DNA of 64,000 nt from Hyalangium gracile (GTDB lineage: Bacteria > Myxococcota > Myxococcia > Myxococcales > Myxococcaceae): positions 62,001 through 126,000 of the forward strand of contig NZ_JAHXBG010000002.1 of NCBI RefSeq assembly GCF_020103725.1, given 5' to 3'. Position 1 is the first letter of the stretch, and the number at the start of each line of letters is the position of its first letter. Shown one piece after another: positions 44,897 to 53,343 of this stretch. A model generated the notes under the pieces. That model was given only the letters and a program-made list of their open reading frames with translations, made no database searches and was not told the DNA's origin. The position numbers and the translations under genes were made by a program.

Positions 44897-45655
44897 TCAG
44901 CGCGGAATCGCGCGCCCGCCGATCTCCGGGAAGCGCTCATACGCGCGGATGAGCGCCTCCAGGTGAGAGGGGTTGTCGAGATCGAGCGGCGTATCCGTGA
45001 GCCGAACGACCCACCCGCCGCTCTCGGTACGCCGCGCCCGAGAGAGGAGTTCTGCATCGAGGGCAGGCTCCGGGAACCCGATGGCTTGTGCGGCAGCGGC
45101 AGACCAGTAGTTCAGCCACCCGAGGTGATGGGGAATCGCTGGCGAGCGAATGTGCTTGGGGAGGTTCAGTGCTGGGAGCCCCCGGGGAGGAACATGCGGC
45201 TGATCCATCGAGTGGCGAACCTGTTTCGCCATCTCCGGCGCCACGCCGTCCGGCAACACGCGCCCCCAGAATGCGCGGGCGCCTTCCGCCACGCCCTCGA
45301 GTACACCCGGCGCTGCCGCGATCATGGCCTCGCCCAGCGGCACCTTTGCATGGACTTCAAATTGTGACTGGCCGCCCGCACTGAGGCCCGCAGGTCTTCC
45401 CCAACCCGAAACCGTTACGGGGTAACTCTCGTCGCCGTTACACAGCAGTGGGAACTCCCCGCGCGCCGCCGCCTCAGCGAGCCACCCATCGCGCTGCGGC
45501 AACGCGATGAGCCGCCCCTCCTCGGACACTTCCCACTCCAAGCTCACACCGGGGAGCGCCCGTTCGATTCCGTGGACGACTGCGAGCGTGCGACCGTCGT
45601 TGCCCACAAGCGCAGGTGCGTAGACGATAAGGTTAAGGGTTCGCCGCCTGGTCAT
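44897..45655 (-). CDS. DUF5953-type protein, probable immunity protein
   Basis: The 252-residue protein starts at ATG 45655, overlapping the toxin stop by 4 bases; a GTG/ATG a few codons upstream is unlikely. It has no signal peptide or helix that would cross a membrane, so it is cytoplasmic. The C-terminus (WVVRLTDTPLDLDNPSHLEAL, then RFPEIGGR) matches what I recall as DUF5953, which in myxobacterial genomes is found next to DUF6310-type proteins. Coupling to a nuclease-like lipoprotein suggests that it neutralises that toxin in the recipient cytoplasm. The function is inferred from position only. Confidence 0.65.
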   Translation of the reverse strand: MTRRRTLNLIVYAPALVGNDGRTLAVVHGIERALPGVSLEWEVSEEGRLIALPQRDGWLAEAAARGEFPLLCNGDESYPVTVSGWGRPAGLSAGGQSQFEVHAKVPLGEAMIAAAPGVLEGVAEGARAFWGRVLPDGVAPEMAKQVRHSMDQPHVPPRGLPALNLPKHIRSPAIPHHLGWLNYWSAAAAQAIGFPEPALDAELLSRARRTESGGWVVRLTDTPLDLDNPSHLEALIRAYERFPEIGGRAIPR

Positions 45656-46362
45656 CGCTTGCACCCCGTGACGACAACATTGAGGGTGATATCCGCCTCA
45701 AGCAACGCGTCTTTGTGCGCTTGAGTGCTCACCCCAACGACGAACTCATAGCCGCATGCCTCCGCGGTGTAGCGCTCTTCCTGCAACAATGGCAGTTGCT
45801 TCAGGATCGTCCGCTCCCGGATAAAGTCAGGGTACGTGTCAAAGCGATGGGTCTTGATCTCCCACAGTACACGCACGCCGACTTGCAGCGCATCAAAGCG
45901 CACACCGCCGACGCGCACGTCCATTCCAGGGTAGCGGTTCGGCGGGAACTTATCGGCACACTCGTCATGCGGGTCATCCTCGCCAGCGTGAGGCACCGGG
46001 ATGGGGTCGCACTCCAGGCGGCGCTCCGCCGTCTCAGGGGCAGGCGGGTCCCTCCTGTTCGCGTTGGACGTGTCCGGTTTGGGGTTCGCCTCCGGCTCCT
46101 GCGAGGCCCAAGGAGCGTCTGCGGCCCAAAGGCCCGGCTCTCGGGTGGGCGGCAACACGCGCTTGTGAGGGCTCCGCGGCAGGGGCTGGGGGCGAACCTG
46201 CCCTGGCTGCCCACGGGTGGGTAGGCCCGTGCCGGGCGTAGCGGGTGGGCGCACTGGCGCCCAGGCGTAGGTCTCAGGCTCCCCTTGAGAGGTGGCGCAC
46301 CCAGCGACGACGACGGCAACGGCAACGGCTTGGCGGAGTGCGCTGCAAGTTCGGAAGTGCAT
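45652..46362 (-). CDS. Lipoprotein with C-terminal PD-(D/E)XK nuclease-like domain (DUF6310-type), candidate SitA-like toxin
   Basis: The 236-residue protein has GAAAGGA upstream of ATG 46362. The lipoprotein signal MHFRTCSALRQAVAVAVVVAG ends at Cys22; Ala23 is not Asp, so outer-membrane sorting is expected. A Pro-rich linker (29-110) leads to a ~115-residue domain with Asp157, Glu168 and Lys170 (FDALQ... and LWEIKTH), the spacing of a PD-(D/E)XK nuclease site. Outer-membrane lipoproteins with polymorphic C-terminal nucleases, each with a downstream immunity gene, are the SitA/SitI type exchanged between myxobacterial kin through TraA/TraB. The DNA is less GC-rich than its neighbours. No sitB-like gene is adjacent. 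Confidence 0.65.
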   Translation of the reverse strand: MHFRTCSALRQAVAVAVVVAGCATSQGEPETYAWAPVRPPATPGTGLPTRGQPGQVRPQPLPRSPHKRVLPPTREPGLWAADAPWASQEPEANPKPDTSNANRRDPPAPETAERRLECDPIPVPHAGEDDPHDECADKFPPNRYPGMDVRVGGVRFDALQVGVRVLWEIKTHRFDTYPDFIRERTILKQLPLLQEERYTAEACGYEFVVGVSTQAHKDALLEADITLNVVVTGCKR

Positions 46363-46479
46363 TCCACGTCCTTTCAGCGACGAGGGGAACGGTGCCAGCA
46401 GCGCTCGCGGCAGGAACGTGCGCCGCCGCGAGCACGGGAGCGCGGGCAGGCAGAGGCGGGGAGCAGCCGTGAGCGCCTA

Positions 46480-48951
46480 TCAGCTGGCGCGCGGGCCCGC
46501 GCTGGAGGACGCGGGGACGGCCGCAGCCCCCTCCCTGGGCTCCACCCGCACCGCTGGCGTGGAGCAGGACTCCCGGAAGCCTCGGGCCGAAGGGAAGATG
46601 AGCCGGAACGTCGTCCCCTGCCCGACCTGGCTCTCCACGGAGATCTCCCCGCCGAAGCGGGTGATGATGCCCTGGCACACGAACAGCCCCAGCCCCGTGC
46701 CCACCCCCACCGGCTTGCTGGTGAAGAACGGATCGAAGATGCGCGAGCGCATCTCCGGCGGAATCCCGGCGCCCGTGTCGCTCACCTCGACGATCACGTG
46801 GCCCTGCACCGCGCGCAGCTTCACGCGGATCTCGTTGCGGTCCGGGTGCCCCTCCGGAATGGCCTGCGCGGCGTTGATCAACAGGTTGAGGAAGACCTGC
46901 CCGAAGCGGCTCTCGCTGCCCTCCACCGGGGGCACATCCGCGTAGTCGCGCACGACCCTCGCGCGATTGCGCAGCTCCGCCCGGGCGATCGTCAGCGCCG
47001 ACTCGAGCACATTCTGCAGGTTGACGACGGTGGGCGCGTCCTCCTCCGCGCGGGAGAACGTCTTCAGGTCGGCGACGATGTGCTTCACCTTGTTGGCGCC
47101 CATCTCCGCCTCGCGAAGCACCTCCTCCGCCTCCGCCAGCCGCCCCGGGGGCAGCTCGCCCGCCAGCGCCCGCACCTCGCCGGCCAGGAAGGCCAGGTTG
47201 GAGATGACGAAGGTCAGCGGCTGGTTGATCTCGTGCGCCACGCCCGCCGCCAGCGTGCCCATGGCCGCCAGCCTGTCCGACAGCACCAGGCGCGACTGCA
47301 TCTGCTTGCGCTCGGTGAGATCGCGCGCGCTCACCACCGTGGCCGGCTCGCCGTCGAAGACGAGCGTCATCCGGCTCACCTCCGCCGTCATCACCCGCCC
47401 GCCCCGCCGCAGGAAGCGCAGCTCGCTCGTCCCCGAGCGCACCTGCGCGGGGGCCACGTCCAGCATTCCCGTGGCCTGCGCCCGATCGTCGGGGTGCACG
47501 AACTGGAGCACCGACATGCCCACCACCTCCGGGCGCGACAGCCCCAGGAAGCTGAGCGCGGACGGGTTGACGTAGACGAGCGGCCCGCCCCGGTGCACGA
47601 AGATGGCCTCCGGCGAGCCCTCGATGAGCGCGCGGAAGCTCTCCTCGGAGCGCCGCATCGCCGCCTCCATCCGCTTGCGCTCGGTGATGTCCAGCGACAC
47701 CGCGGCCAGGAAGCGCCGGCCCGCCCCATCCCGCACGATGAAGCGGTAGGTGAGCCAGCAATGCTCTCTCCCGTCCGGCGCGAACACCTGCGCCTCGGTG
47801 GTCGAGGGCTGCCCGGACTCGAGCACCTCGCGATCCTTCTGACGCAGGTGCTCCACCGCCTCGTCCGGCATCAGCGGGCGCTCGGCGGACGCCGGCTGCT
47901 GCGCCGACTCCAGGCGGAAGAAGCGTCGGTAGGGCTCGTTGGCCCACACGCGCCGCCCCTCGGAGTCCTTCATGTAGGCCAGCGCCGGGCTGTTGTTCAT
48001 GAAGGAGGAGAACAGCTCCTGCGACTCCTGCAGCGCGGAGAGCGCGGCGGCGCGCTCGGAGGCCAGCGCCTGCTTGGCCTCGAACTCGGTGGCGTTGGCC
48101 AGGGCGGCGCCCAGCATCACCGCCAGCAGCTCCATGGTCCGCGTCTCCTGCTCCGTGAAGGCATGCGGCCGCAGGGACAGGATGTTGAGGCCTCCCACCA
48201 CCCGATCGCCATGCCGCAGCGGCACGGCGATCATGGAACGGATGCCGATCTTGCGCGTCGCCTCCACGTTCACGCGCGGATCCCGCTCGGTGTCCGCCGA
48301 GTACAGCACCTCGCCTCCCAGCAGGGAGGCGCCCGTCAGGCTCTCGTGCACCGGCAGCCGGAAGCCCTGGAAGGCCGCCACGCAGCCCACGGTGATCCGG
48401 TAGACGAGCGTGTTGCCTTCCAGCATCCCCACCGCCGCGCCATCCGCCCGGCACATGGAGCGTGCATGCTCGCAGATGCGCTGCATCACCAGCTGCAGCT
48501 CCAGCCCGGCGTGCAGCAGCTCGCTCTGGAGCTGGACGATGTCCGCCAGCCTCGCCACCTCGCCCCGGCCGCGCTCGCGCAGGGACTGATCGGACGCGGC
48601 GCGCCGCTGGGCCAGCAGCGTCAGCCGGCCTCGCACGTCCGCGGGCGGGAACGGCGCGACCAGGAACTCATCCACGCCCGCCGTCAGCAGGGGCGACAGC
48701 TCCTCCTCGTCCAGCGACGCGGCCAGGCCCAGCACCAGCAGCCCGTGCGGTGAGGCGGCGCGCAGCGACTCGAGCCACCGCGCGCCCGTGGTCAGCCGCG
48801 AGGCCTCCACCGCCACCACGTCCATCGACTCGCGCGCGAGGATGCGTCCCGCCGCCACCAGGTCGGACTCGACCAGGGTGTCGTGACCCAACCGCCGCAT
48901 CTCCTCGAGGAGGGACGGGTGTGGGTCCGCTGTGACGAGCAGAATCCTCAT
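46480..48951 (-). CDS. Hybrid sensor histidine kinase: degenerate receiver, GAF, two PAS, HisKA, HATPase
   Basis: The 823-residue protein begins with a receiver-like domain (1-115) in which the phospho-acceptor position reads Glu49 (DVVAVEAS) and the conserved Lys is Ala99 (LVAPFPP), so it cannot be phosphorylated normally. GAF (145-290), PAS (312-425) and a second PAS (435-547) follow. The kinase core has His573 in AAGVAHEINQPL, then N (NLLINAAQAI), G1 (DTGAGIPPE), F and G2 (GTGLGLFVCQGII) boxes. No membrane helix is seen, so it is cytoplasmic. A response regulator is not adjacent. The C-terminal 25 residues are disordered. Confidence 0.93.
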   Translation of the reverse strand: MRILLVTADPHPSLLEEMRRLGHDTLVESDLVAAGRILARESMDVVAVEASRLTTGARWLESLRAASPHGLLVLGLAASLDEEELSPLLTAGVDEFLVAPFPPADVRGRLTLLAQRRAASDQSLRERGRGEVARLADIVQLQSELLHAGLELQLVMQRICEHARSMCRADGAAVGMLEGNTLVYRITVGCVAAFQGFRLPVHESLTGASLLGGEVLYSADTERDPRVNVEATRKIGIRSMIAVPLRHGDRVVGGLNILSLRPHAFTEQETRTMELLAVMLGAALANATEFEAKQALASERAAALSALQESQELFSSFMNNSPALAYMKDSEGRRVWANEPYRRFFRLESAQQPASAERPLMPDEAVEHLRQKDREVLESGQPSTTEAQVFAPDGREHCWLTYRFIVRDGAGRRFLAAVSLDITERKRMEAAMRRSEESFRALIEGSPEAIFVHRGGPLVYVNPSALSFLGLSRPEVVGMSVLQFVHPDDRAQATGMLDVAPAQVRSGTSELRFLRRGGRVMTAEVSRMTLVFDGEPATVVSARDLTERKQMQSRLVLSDRLAAMGTLAAGVAHEINQPLTFVISNLAFLAGEVRALAGELPPGRLAEAEEVLREAEMGANKVKHIVADLKTFSRAEEDAPTVVNLQNVLESALTIARAELRNRARVVRDYADVPPVEGSESRFGQVFLNLLINAAQAIPEGHPDRNEIRVKLRAVQGHVIVEVSDTGAGIPPEMRSRIFDPFFTSKPVGVGTGLGLFVCQGIITRFGGEISVESQVGQGTTFRLIFPSARGFRESCSTPAVRVEPREGAAAVPASSSAGPRAS

Positions 48952-49047
48952 TTCTCAGAGCCTTGGAATACCTATCGTTAGGAATCGAACCAATCATTTC
49001 GACCATGGCTGAAAGAGTCCAGAGCGAATGGGCTTCTGGGGCGGAAG

Positions 49048-49854
49048 ATGTCGGGTGATATGCTCCCAGTCGTGTCTGCAACTCCGGGAGTCCTGGTCGC
49101 CGAGCAACCTCACTACCTGCCCTGGCTGGACTTCTACGAGCAGGTGGCTCGGGCGAGCACGCTGCTGATCCTGGACAACGTGCAGTGGCTGAGGCGGGGC
49201 TGGCAGCGGCGGACGCGGGTGGCGCTGCCGCACCACGTGCCCACTCCGTCGCCCAGCGAGCCGGGCTTCCAGTGGCTCTCCATCCCCCTGGAGGGAGCAC
49301 ACCGGGACACCCTGCTGTCGGAGCTGGCGGTGGATGCCAGCCAGCCCTGGGCGCGCAAGCACCTGCAGGCCATCACCCTGCTCTACGGCAAGCGGCCATA
49401 CTTCCGCGCGCAGGTGCTGCCACGGCTGGAGGCCTTCTACGCGAAGGTGGCGCAGGCGCGAGGGCCCGGCTCGCTGCTGAGCACGCTGCTGGAGAGCATG
49501 GCGGCGTTCTACGAGCCGCTGGGCCTCGGCCCGAGCGTTCGGCTGGCCTCCACGCTGGAGCGCTCGCACCCGGACAAGACGGGGCGGCTGGCCTCGTACT
49601 GCGTGCAGCTGGGGGCGGACACGTACTACTCGGGCACGGGCTCGACGCTGTACCTGCAGCCTGGGGCGTTCCGGGACGTGGGGGTGCGGCTGCTGTGGCA
49701 GCGCTTCCGCTACCCGGCCTACCCGCAGGGCCGGGAGGGCCGCTTCGTGCAGGGCCTGTCCATCGTGGACGTGCTGTCGAACGTCCCGGTGGAAGAGGTG
49801 CGCAAGTGGCTCGAGCCCTCGCCGTGGGGGCCCTTCGCGCCGCCAGCGGGCTGA
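49048..49854 (+). CDS. WbqC family protein
   Basis: The 268-residue protein matches WbqC-like proteins: VAEQPHYLPWLDFYEQVARASTLLILDNVQW at the N-terminus, then R-rich QRRTRV and a later LYGKRPYF and ERSHPDKTGRLASYCVQLGADTYYSG. WbqC genes often lie in O-antigen or polyketide/peptide-like loci; the biochemical activity is poorly defined, with an N-acyl or glycine-transfer role proposed for some. The start may be 49048 or ATG 49060. It is divergent from the sensor kinase, with 96 bases between starts. Confidence 0.85.
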   Translation: MSGDMLPVVSATPGVLVAEQPHYLPWLDFYEQVARASTLLILDNVQWLRRGWQRRTRVALPHHVPTPSPSEPGFQWLSIPLEGAHRDTLLSELAVDASQPWARKHLQAITLLYGKRPYFRAQVLPRLEAFYAKVAQARGPGSLLSTLLESMAAFYEPLGLGPSVRLASTLERSHPDKTGRLASYCVQLGADTYYSGTGSTLYLQPGAFRDVGVRLLWQRFRYPAYPQGREGRFVQGLSIVDVLSNVPVEEVRKWLEPSPWGPFAPPAG

Positions 49855-49866
49855 GCTCGCGGGTGG

Positions 49867-51558
49867 CTACTGCGTCTCGTCGCTCGGCGGTGGAGGCGGC
49901 GGTGCGCGCGGCGCGGAGCCCGACTTGTCGAAGCGGACGAAGTAGCTGCGCACGGCGCGATCCAGGAGCACGGGGTTGAGCTGCGGCGGGATGCCCAGGT
50001 AGTTGGCCATGTCGATCACCTGATCGAGCAGATCGCGTGGCTGGCAGGCGGCGAAGGGGCGGCCCACGGCGCGGTAGTGCTTGTCGATCAGGTACTCCAC
50101 CATCTCCGGATCGAACGGCACGTTGCGCTTGTGGCAGATGGCCTCGAAGATCTCGAAGAACTGCTCCTCGTCGGGGCGCTGCACCTCGAGCTTGTAGCGC
50201 ACGCGGCGCAGGAAGGCGTCGTCCACCAGGTCCGAGGGCTCCAGGTTGGTGGAGAAGGCGGTGAAGACGTCGAAGGGCACCTGCACCTTCTTGCCCGTGT
50301 GCAGGGTGATGTTGTCCACGTCGCTCTCGAGCGGGACGATCCACCGGTTGAGCAGGTCCGTCGGGGAGACCTTCTGCCGCCCGAAGTCGTCGATGAGCAG
50401 CATCCCGTTCATGGCCTTCATCTGGAACGGGGCCTCGTAGTACTTCACCTCGGGCGAGTAGACGAGATCGAGCATCTCCAGCGTCAGCTCGCCGCCCACG
50501 ACGACGAGGGGGCGCTTGATGCGAACCCAGCGCCTGTCGTACGGCTGGGAGCCGGGCTCATCCTCGACGGCGGTGTGGAGGATGCCATCGTAGAGACGGA
50601 CGATGAAGTCGTCGATCATGATGGCGTGGGGGATGAAGATCTCCCCCTCGAAGCAGTTGACCATGCACTGGCAGATGGCCGTCTTGCCGTTGCCGGGCGG
50701 GCCGTAGAAGAAGATGGCGCGCCCGGAGTTCATCGCGGGGCCGATGCCGTCGAAGATGTAGTCGCGGATGCTGAGGTCGCCGAACTTGTCCTCCATGCGG
50801 GCGCGGGTGATGCGGTTGCCGCGGACGGTCTGCTTCTTCACGGCGTAGACCCAGTCCTGGATGGGGACGGGCGCCGGGCCGTTGTAGCGGTTGCGATCGA
50901 GGATCTGCCGCATCAGCTCGGTGGCGTACGAGGTGAGCTGGTAGATCATCGTCGACTTGCCCACGCCGGAGGCGCCGCCGCCGCGGATGTCCAGGTACTT
51001 CTGGCGGCGCAGGCCCTCGATGACTTCATCCACGATGGCGGAGGGCAGCTTGAGGCGGTTGGAGATGTCCATGCCCCGCATCTCGCCGGCGAAGAAGACG
51101 GCCTTGAGGATGAGCTCCTCCACCATGGCGACGTTGAGGCCCGCCTCCTCGATGGTGCGAGGCTGCTGGGGAAAGAACCCCTTGGGGGGTGGCGCGGAGG
51201 GATCGATGGCGCGGCGCTGGGCGGTGCCGCCCATGCGACGGTCGGGGCTGGAATACGGAGCGGCCGAGGCACGGCGCTCGGGGCCCGGAGGGGGAGCCGA
51301 GACGGTACGGCGCTCGGGGCCGGCATAGCCGCCCGGGTTGGGCGCACGGCTCTGGGTCAGGTTCTCCTGGGGCGGCGGCGGTGGCGGCCCCGGGAGGGCG
51401 GGCATGGCGTTGGTGCCCCCCTTGGGACGGGGCGGCGAGGCCAGCGGCGCGGCGGGGACCCTGGGTGTCTCGATGGGGGTGACGGTGCGGGTCAGGTCGG
51501 TGGTGATTTCGGGAGGCTCGAAACCCGGGGGAGTGCCTGGCCGCTTGAACTCGGGCAT
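49867..51558 (-). CDS. AAA-family ATPase with disordered N-terminus and winged-helix-like region
   Basis: I start at ATG 51558 (MPEFKRPGTP, 563 residues); the frame is open 1.7 kb further upstream but that part is antisense to the acyl-CoA dehydrogenase. Residues 1-130 are Pro/Arg-rich with several PERR-type motifs. A winged-helix-like segment (135-215) precedes the AAA domain with Walker A GPPGNGKT (286-293), Walker B MLLIDDFG and sensor TAFSTNLEPSD. A second P-loop look-alike, GASGVGKS (195-202), occurs in the winged-helix segment. The arrangement resembles myxobacterial AAA ATPases of unknown role, possibly in secretion or kin interaction. Confidence 0.8.
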   Translation of the reverse strand: MPEFKRPGTPPGFEPPEITTDLTRTVTPIETPRVPAAPLASPPRPKGGTNAMPALPGPPPPPPQENLTQSRAPNPGGYAGPERRTVSAPPPGPERRASAAPYSSPDRRMGGTAQRRAIDPSAPPPKGFFPQQPRTIEEAGLNVAMVEELILKAVFFAGEMRGMDISNRLKLPSAIVDEVIEGLRRQKYLDIRGGGASGVGKSTMIYQLTSYATELMRQILDRNRYNGPAPVPIQDWVYAVKKQTVRGNRITRARMEDKFGDLSIRDYIFDGIGPAMNSGRAIFFYGPPGNGKTAICQCMVNCFEGEIFIPHAIMIDDFIVRLYDGILHTAVEDEPGSQPYDRRWVRIKRPLVVVGGELTLEMLDLVYSPEVKYYEAPFQMKAMNGMLLIDDFGRQKVSPTDLLNRWIVPLESDVDNITLHTGKKVQVPFDVFTAFSTNLEPSDLVDDAFLRRVRYKLEVQRPDEEQFFEIFEAICHKRNVPFDPEMVEYLIDKHYRAVGRPFAACQPRDLLDQVIDMANYLGIPPQLNPVLLDRAVRSYFVRFDKSGSAPRAPPPPPPSDETQ

Positions 51559-51675
51559 GGGCCCTAGCCTACCCCATCTCCTGGAATTCTCCGCTTCCAC
51601 CCTGGGAGACCCGAGGGGCGGAGGGGGTACGGAAGGGCACGTCAGCCCACCGGAGGTGGTGCTAGTTTTGGGGGT

Positions 51676-53334
51676 ATGAGCTTCTTCCAGGAACCGCCCC
51701 GCCTCGGCAACCAGTACGATGATGATGCGCTGCTGCAGTCCTACCTCGCCCGCCAGCTCCCCGAGGAGCTGCGGCGCTCCGTGACGGAGGAGCTGCGGGA
51801 GCTGGGCGAGCTGAGCGGGAAGTACTTCTACGAGTTCCAGCTTCGGGATCGGCTGAACGAGCCGGTGCTGACGCAGTGGGACGCGTGGGGGCAGCGGGTG
51901 GATCGGATCGAGCTGACGCCGCTGTGGAAGGAGGCGGAGGCCCTCACGGCGAAGCGGGGCCTGGTGGCGGTGGCGTACGAGCAGAAGAGCGGCGCGCTGA
52001 GCCGGCTCCACCAGTTCGCGCTGAACTACGTGATCCAGCCGTCGCTGGACGTGTACTCGTGCCCGCTGGCGATGACGGACGGTGCGGCGCGGACGCTGCT
52101 GCAGCTGGGCAACCAGGAGCTGATTTCTCGCGCCCTGCCCCACCTGGCGTCGAGGGATCCGGCGACGTTCTGGACGTCGGGCCAGTGGATGACGGAGCGC
52201 ACGGGTGGCTCGGACGTAGGGCTGACGCAGACGGTGGCCAGGCAGACGCCGGAGGGCTGGCGGCTGTACGGGACGAAGTGGTTCACGTCGGCGACGACGT
52301 CGCAGATGGCGCTGACGCTGGCCCGGCCGGAGGGTAATGGGCCGGGCGGCAAGGGGCTGGCGCTGTTCTTCGTGGAGACGCGCAACGCGGACGGGCGGCT
52401 GAATGGCATCTTGATCAACCGGCTGAAGGACAAGCTGGGGACGAAGAAGGTGCCGACGGCGGAGCTGACGCTGGACGGGACGCTGGCGGTGCCGGTGGCG
52501 GGGCTGACGGACGGCATCCGGAACATGGCGTGGATGCTGAACGTGACGCGCACGTGGAACGCGATGGGCAGCGCATGGGCGATGCGGCGGGCGATGGCGC
52601 TGTCGAAGGACTACGCGACGCGGCGGGTGCAGTTCGGGGCGAAGCTGGCGGAGAAGCCGCTGCACGTGGACACGCTGGCGGGGATGGAGGCGGAGACGCA
52701 CGGGGCGTTCCTGATGGCGTTCCGGGCGGCGGAGCTGCTGGGGCGGATGGAGGCGAAGGTGGCGACCGAGGAGGAGCTGCTGCTGCAGCGCCTGGTGACG
52801 CCGCTGGCGAAGCTGACGACGGGCAAGCAGGTGGTGGCGACGACGTCCGAGGCGGTGGAGGGCTTCGGCGGGGCGGGCTACGTGGAGGACACGTACCTGC
52901 CGCGGCTGCTGGCGGACGCGCAGGTGCTGAGCATCTGGGAGGGCACGACGAACGTGCTGTCGCTGGATGCGCTGCGGGCGCTGGCGAAGGAAGGGACGCT
53001 GGACGTGTTCCACGCGGACGTGGAGCGGCGGCTGGCGACGGCGAAGGACTCGGGGCTGAAGCCGTGCGTGAGGGCGGCGGAGGATGCGCTGGAGCACGCG
53101 CGGAGCTGGGTGTCGGGCGCGCTGGCGAACCCGATGGGGCTGGAGGCGGGGGCGCGGCGGTTCTCGCTGACGCTGGGGCGGACGCTGGAGCTGGCGATGC
53201 TGGTGGAGCACGCGCAGTGGTGCCTGGACAACGGCCACGGGCCGCGGGTGCTGGCGGCGGCACGGCGGTTCACGCGGCACGGCGTGGACCTGATCTCGGA
53301 CATGGATCTGGATGACTCACGGCTGTTGGCATAG
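51676..53334 (+). CDS. AidB-like acyl-CoA dehydrogenase
   Basis: The 552-residue protein is longer than ordinary acyl-CoA dehydrogenases and follows AidB: an N-terminal extension (LGNQYDDDALLQSYL), MTERTGGSDV in the middle domain, RLKDKLGTKK, and the flavin region EGFGGAGYVEDTYLPRLLADAQVLSIWEGTTNV. E. coli AidB has dehydrogenase activity and binds DNA as part of the adaptive response to alkylation. Whether this protein does so is unknown. The stop is 9 bases before the next gene's TTG start, so read-through transcription into the nuclease-NTPase gene is likely. Confidence 0.9.
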   Translation: MSFFQEPPRLGNQYDDDALLQSYLARQLPEELRRSVTEELRELGELSGKYFYEFQLRDRLNEPVLTQWDAWGQRVDRIELTPLWKEAEALTAKRGLVAVAYEQKSGALSRLHQFALNYVIQPSLDVYSCPLAMTDGAARTLLQLGNQELISRALPHLASRDPATFWTSGQWMTERTGGSDVGLTQTVARQTPEGWRLYGTKWFTSATTSQMALTLARPEGNGPGGKGLALFFVETRNADGRLNGILINRLKDKLGTKKVPTAELTLDGTLAVPVAGLTDGIRNMAWMLNVTRTWNAMGSAWAMRRAMALSKDYATRRVQFGAKLAEKPLHVDTLAGMEAETHGAFLMAFRAAELLGRMEAKVATEEELLLQRLVTPLAKLTTGKQVVATTSEAVEGFGGAGYVEDTYLPRLLADAQVLSIWEGTTNVLSLDALRALAKEGTLDVFHADVERRLATAKDSGLKPCVRAAEDALEHARSWVSGALANPMGLEAGARRFSLTLGRTLELAMLVEHAQWCLDNGHGPRVLAAARRFTRHGVDLISDMDLDDSRLLA

Positions 53335-53343
53335 GTCGCCCTC

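Noticed and set aside
51559-53280. N-terminal extension of the AAA ATPase frame to 1137 residues.
   Set aside because: Antisense to the AidB-like gene, and low complexity rich in Arg, His and Gln.
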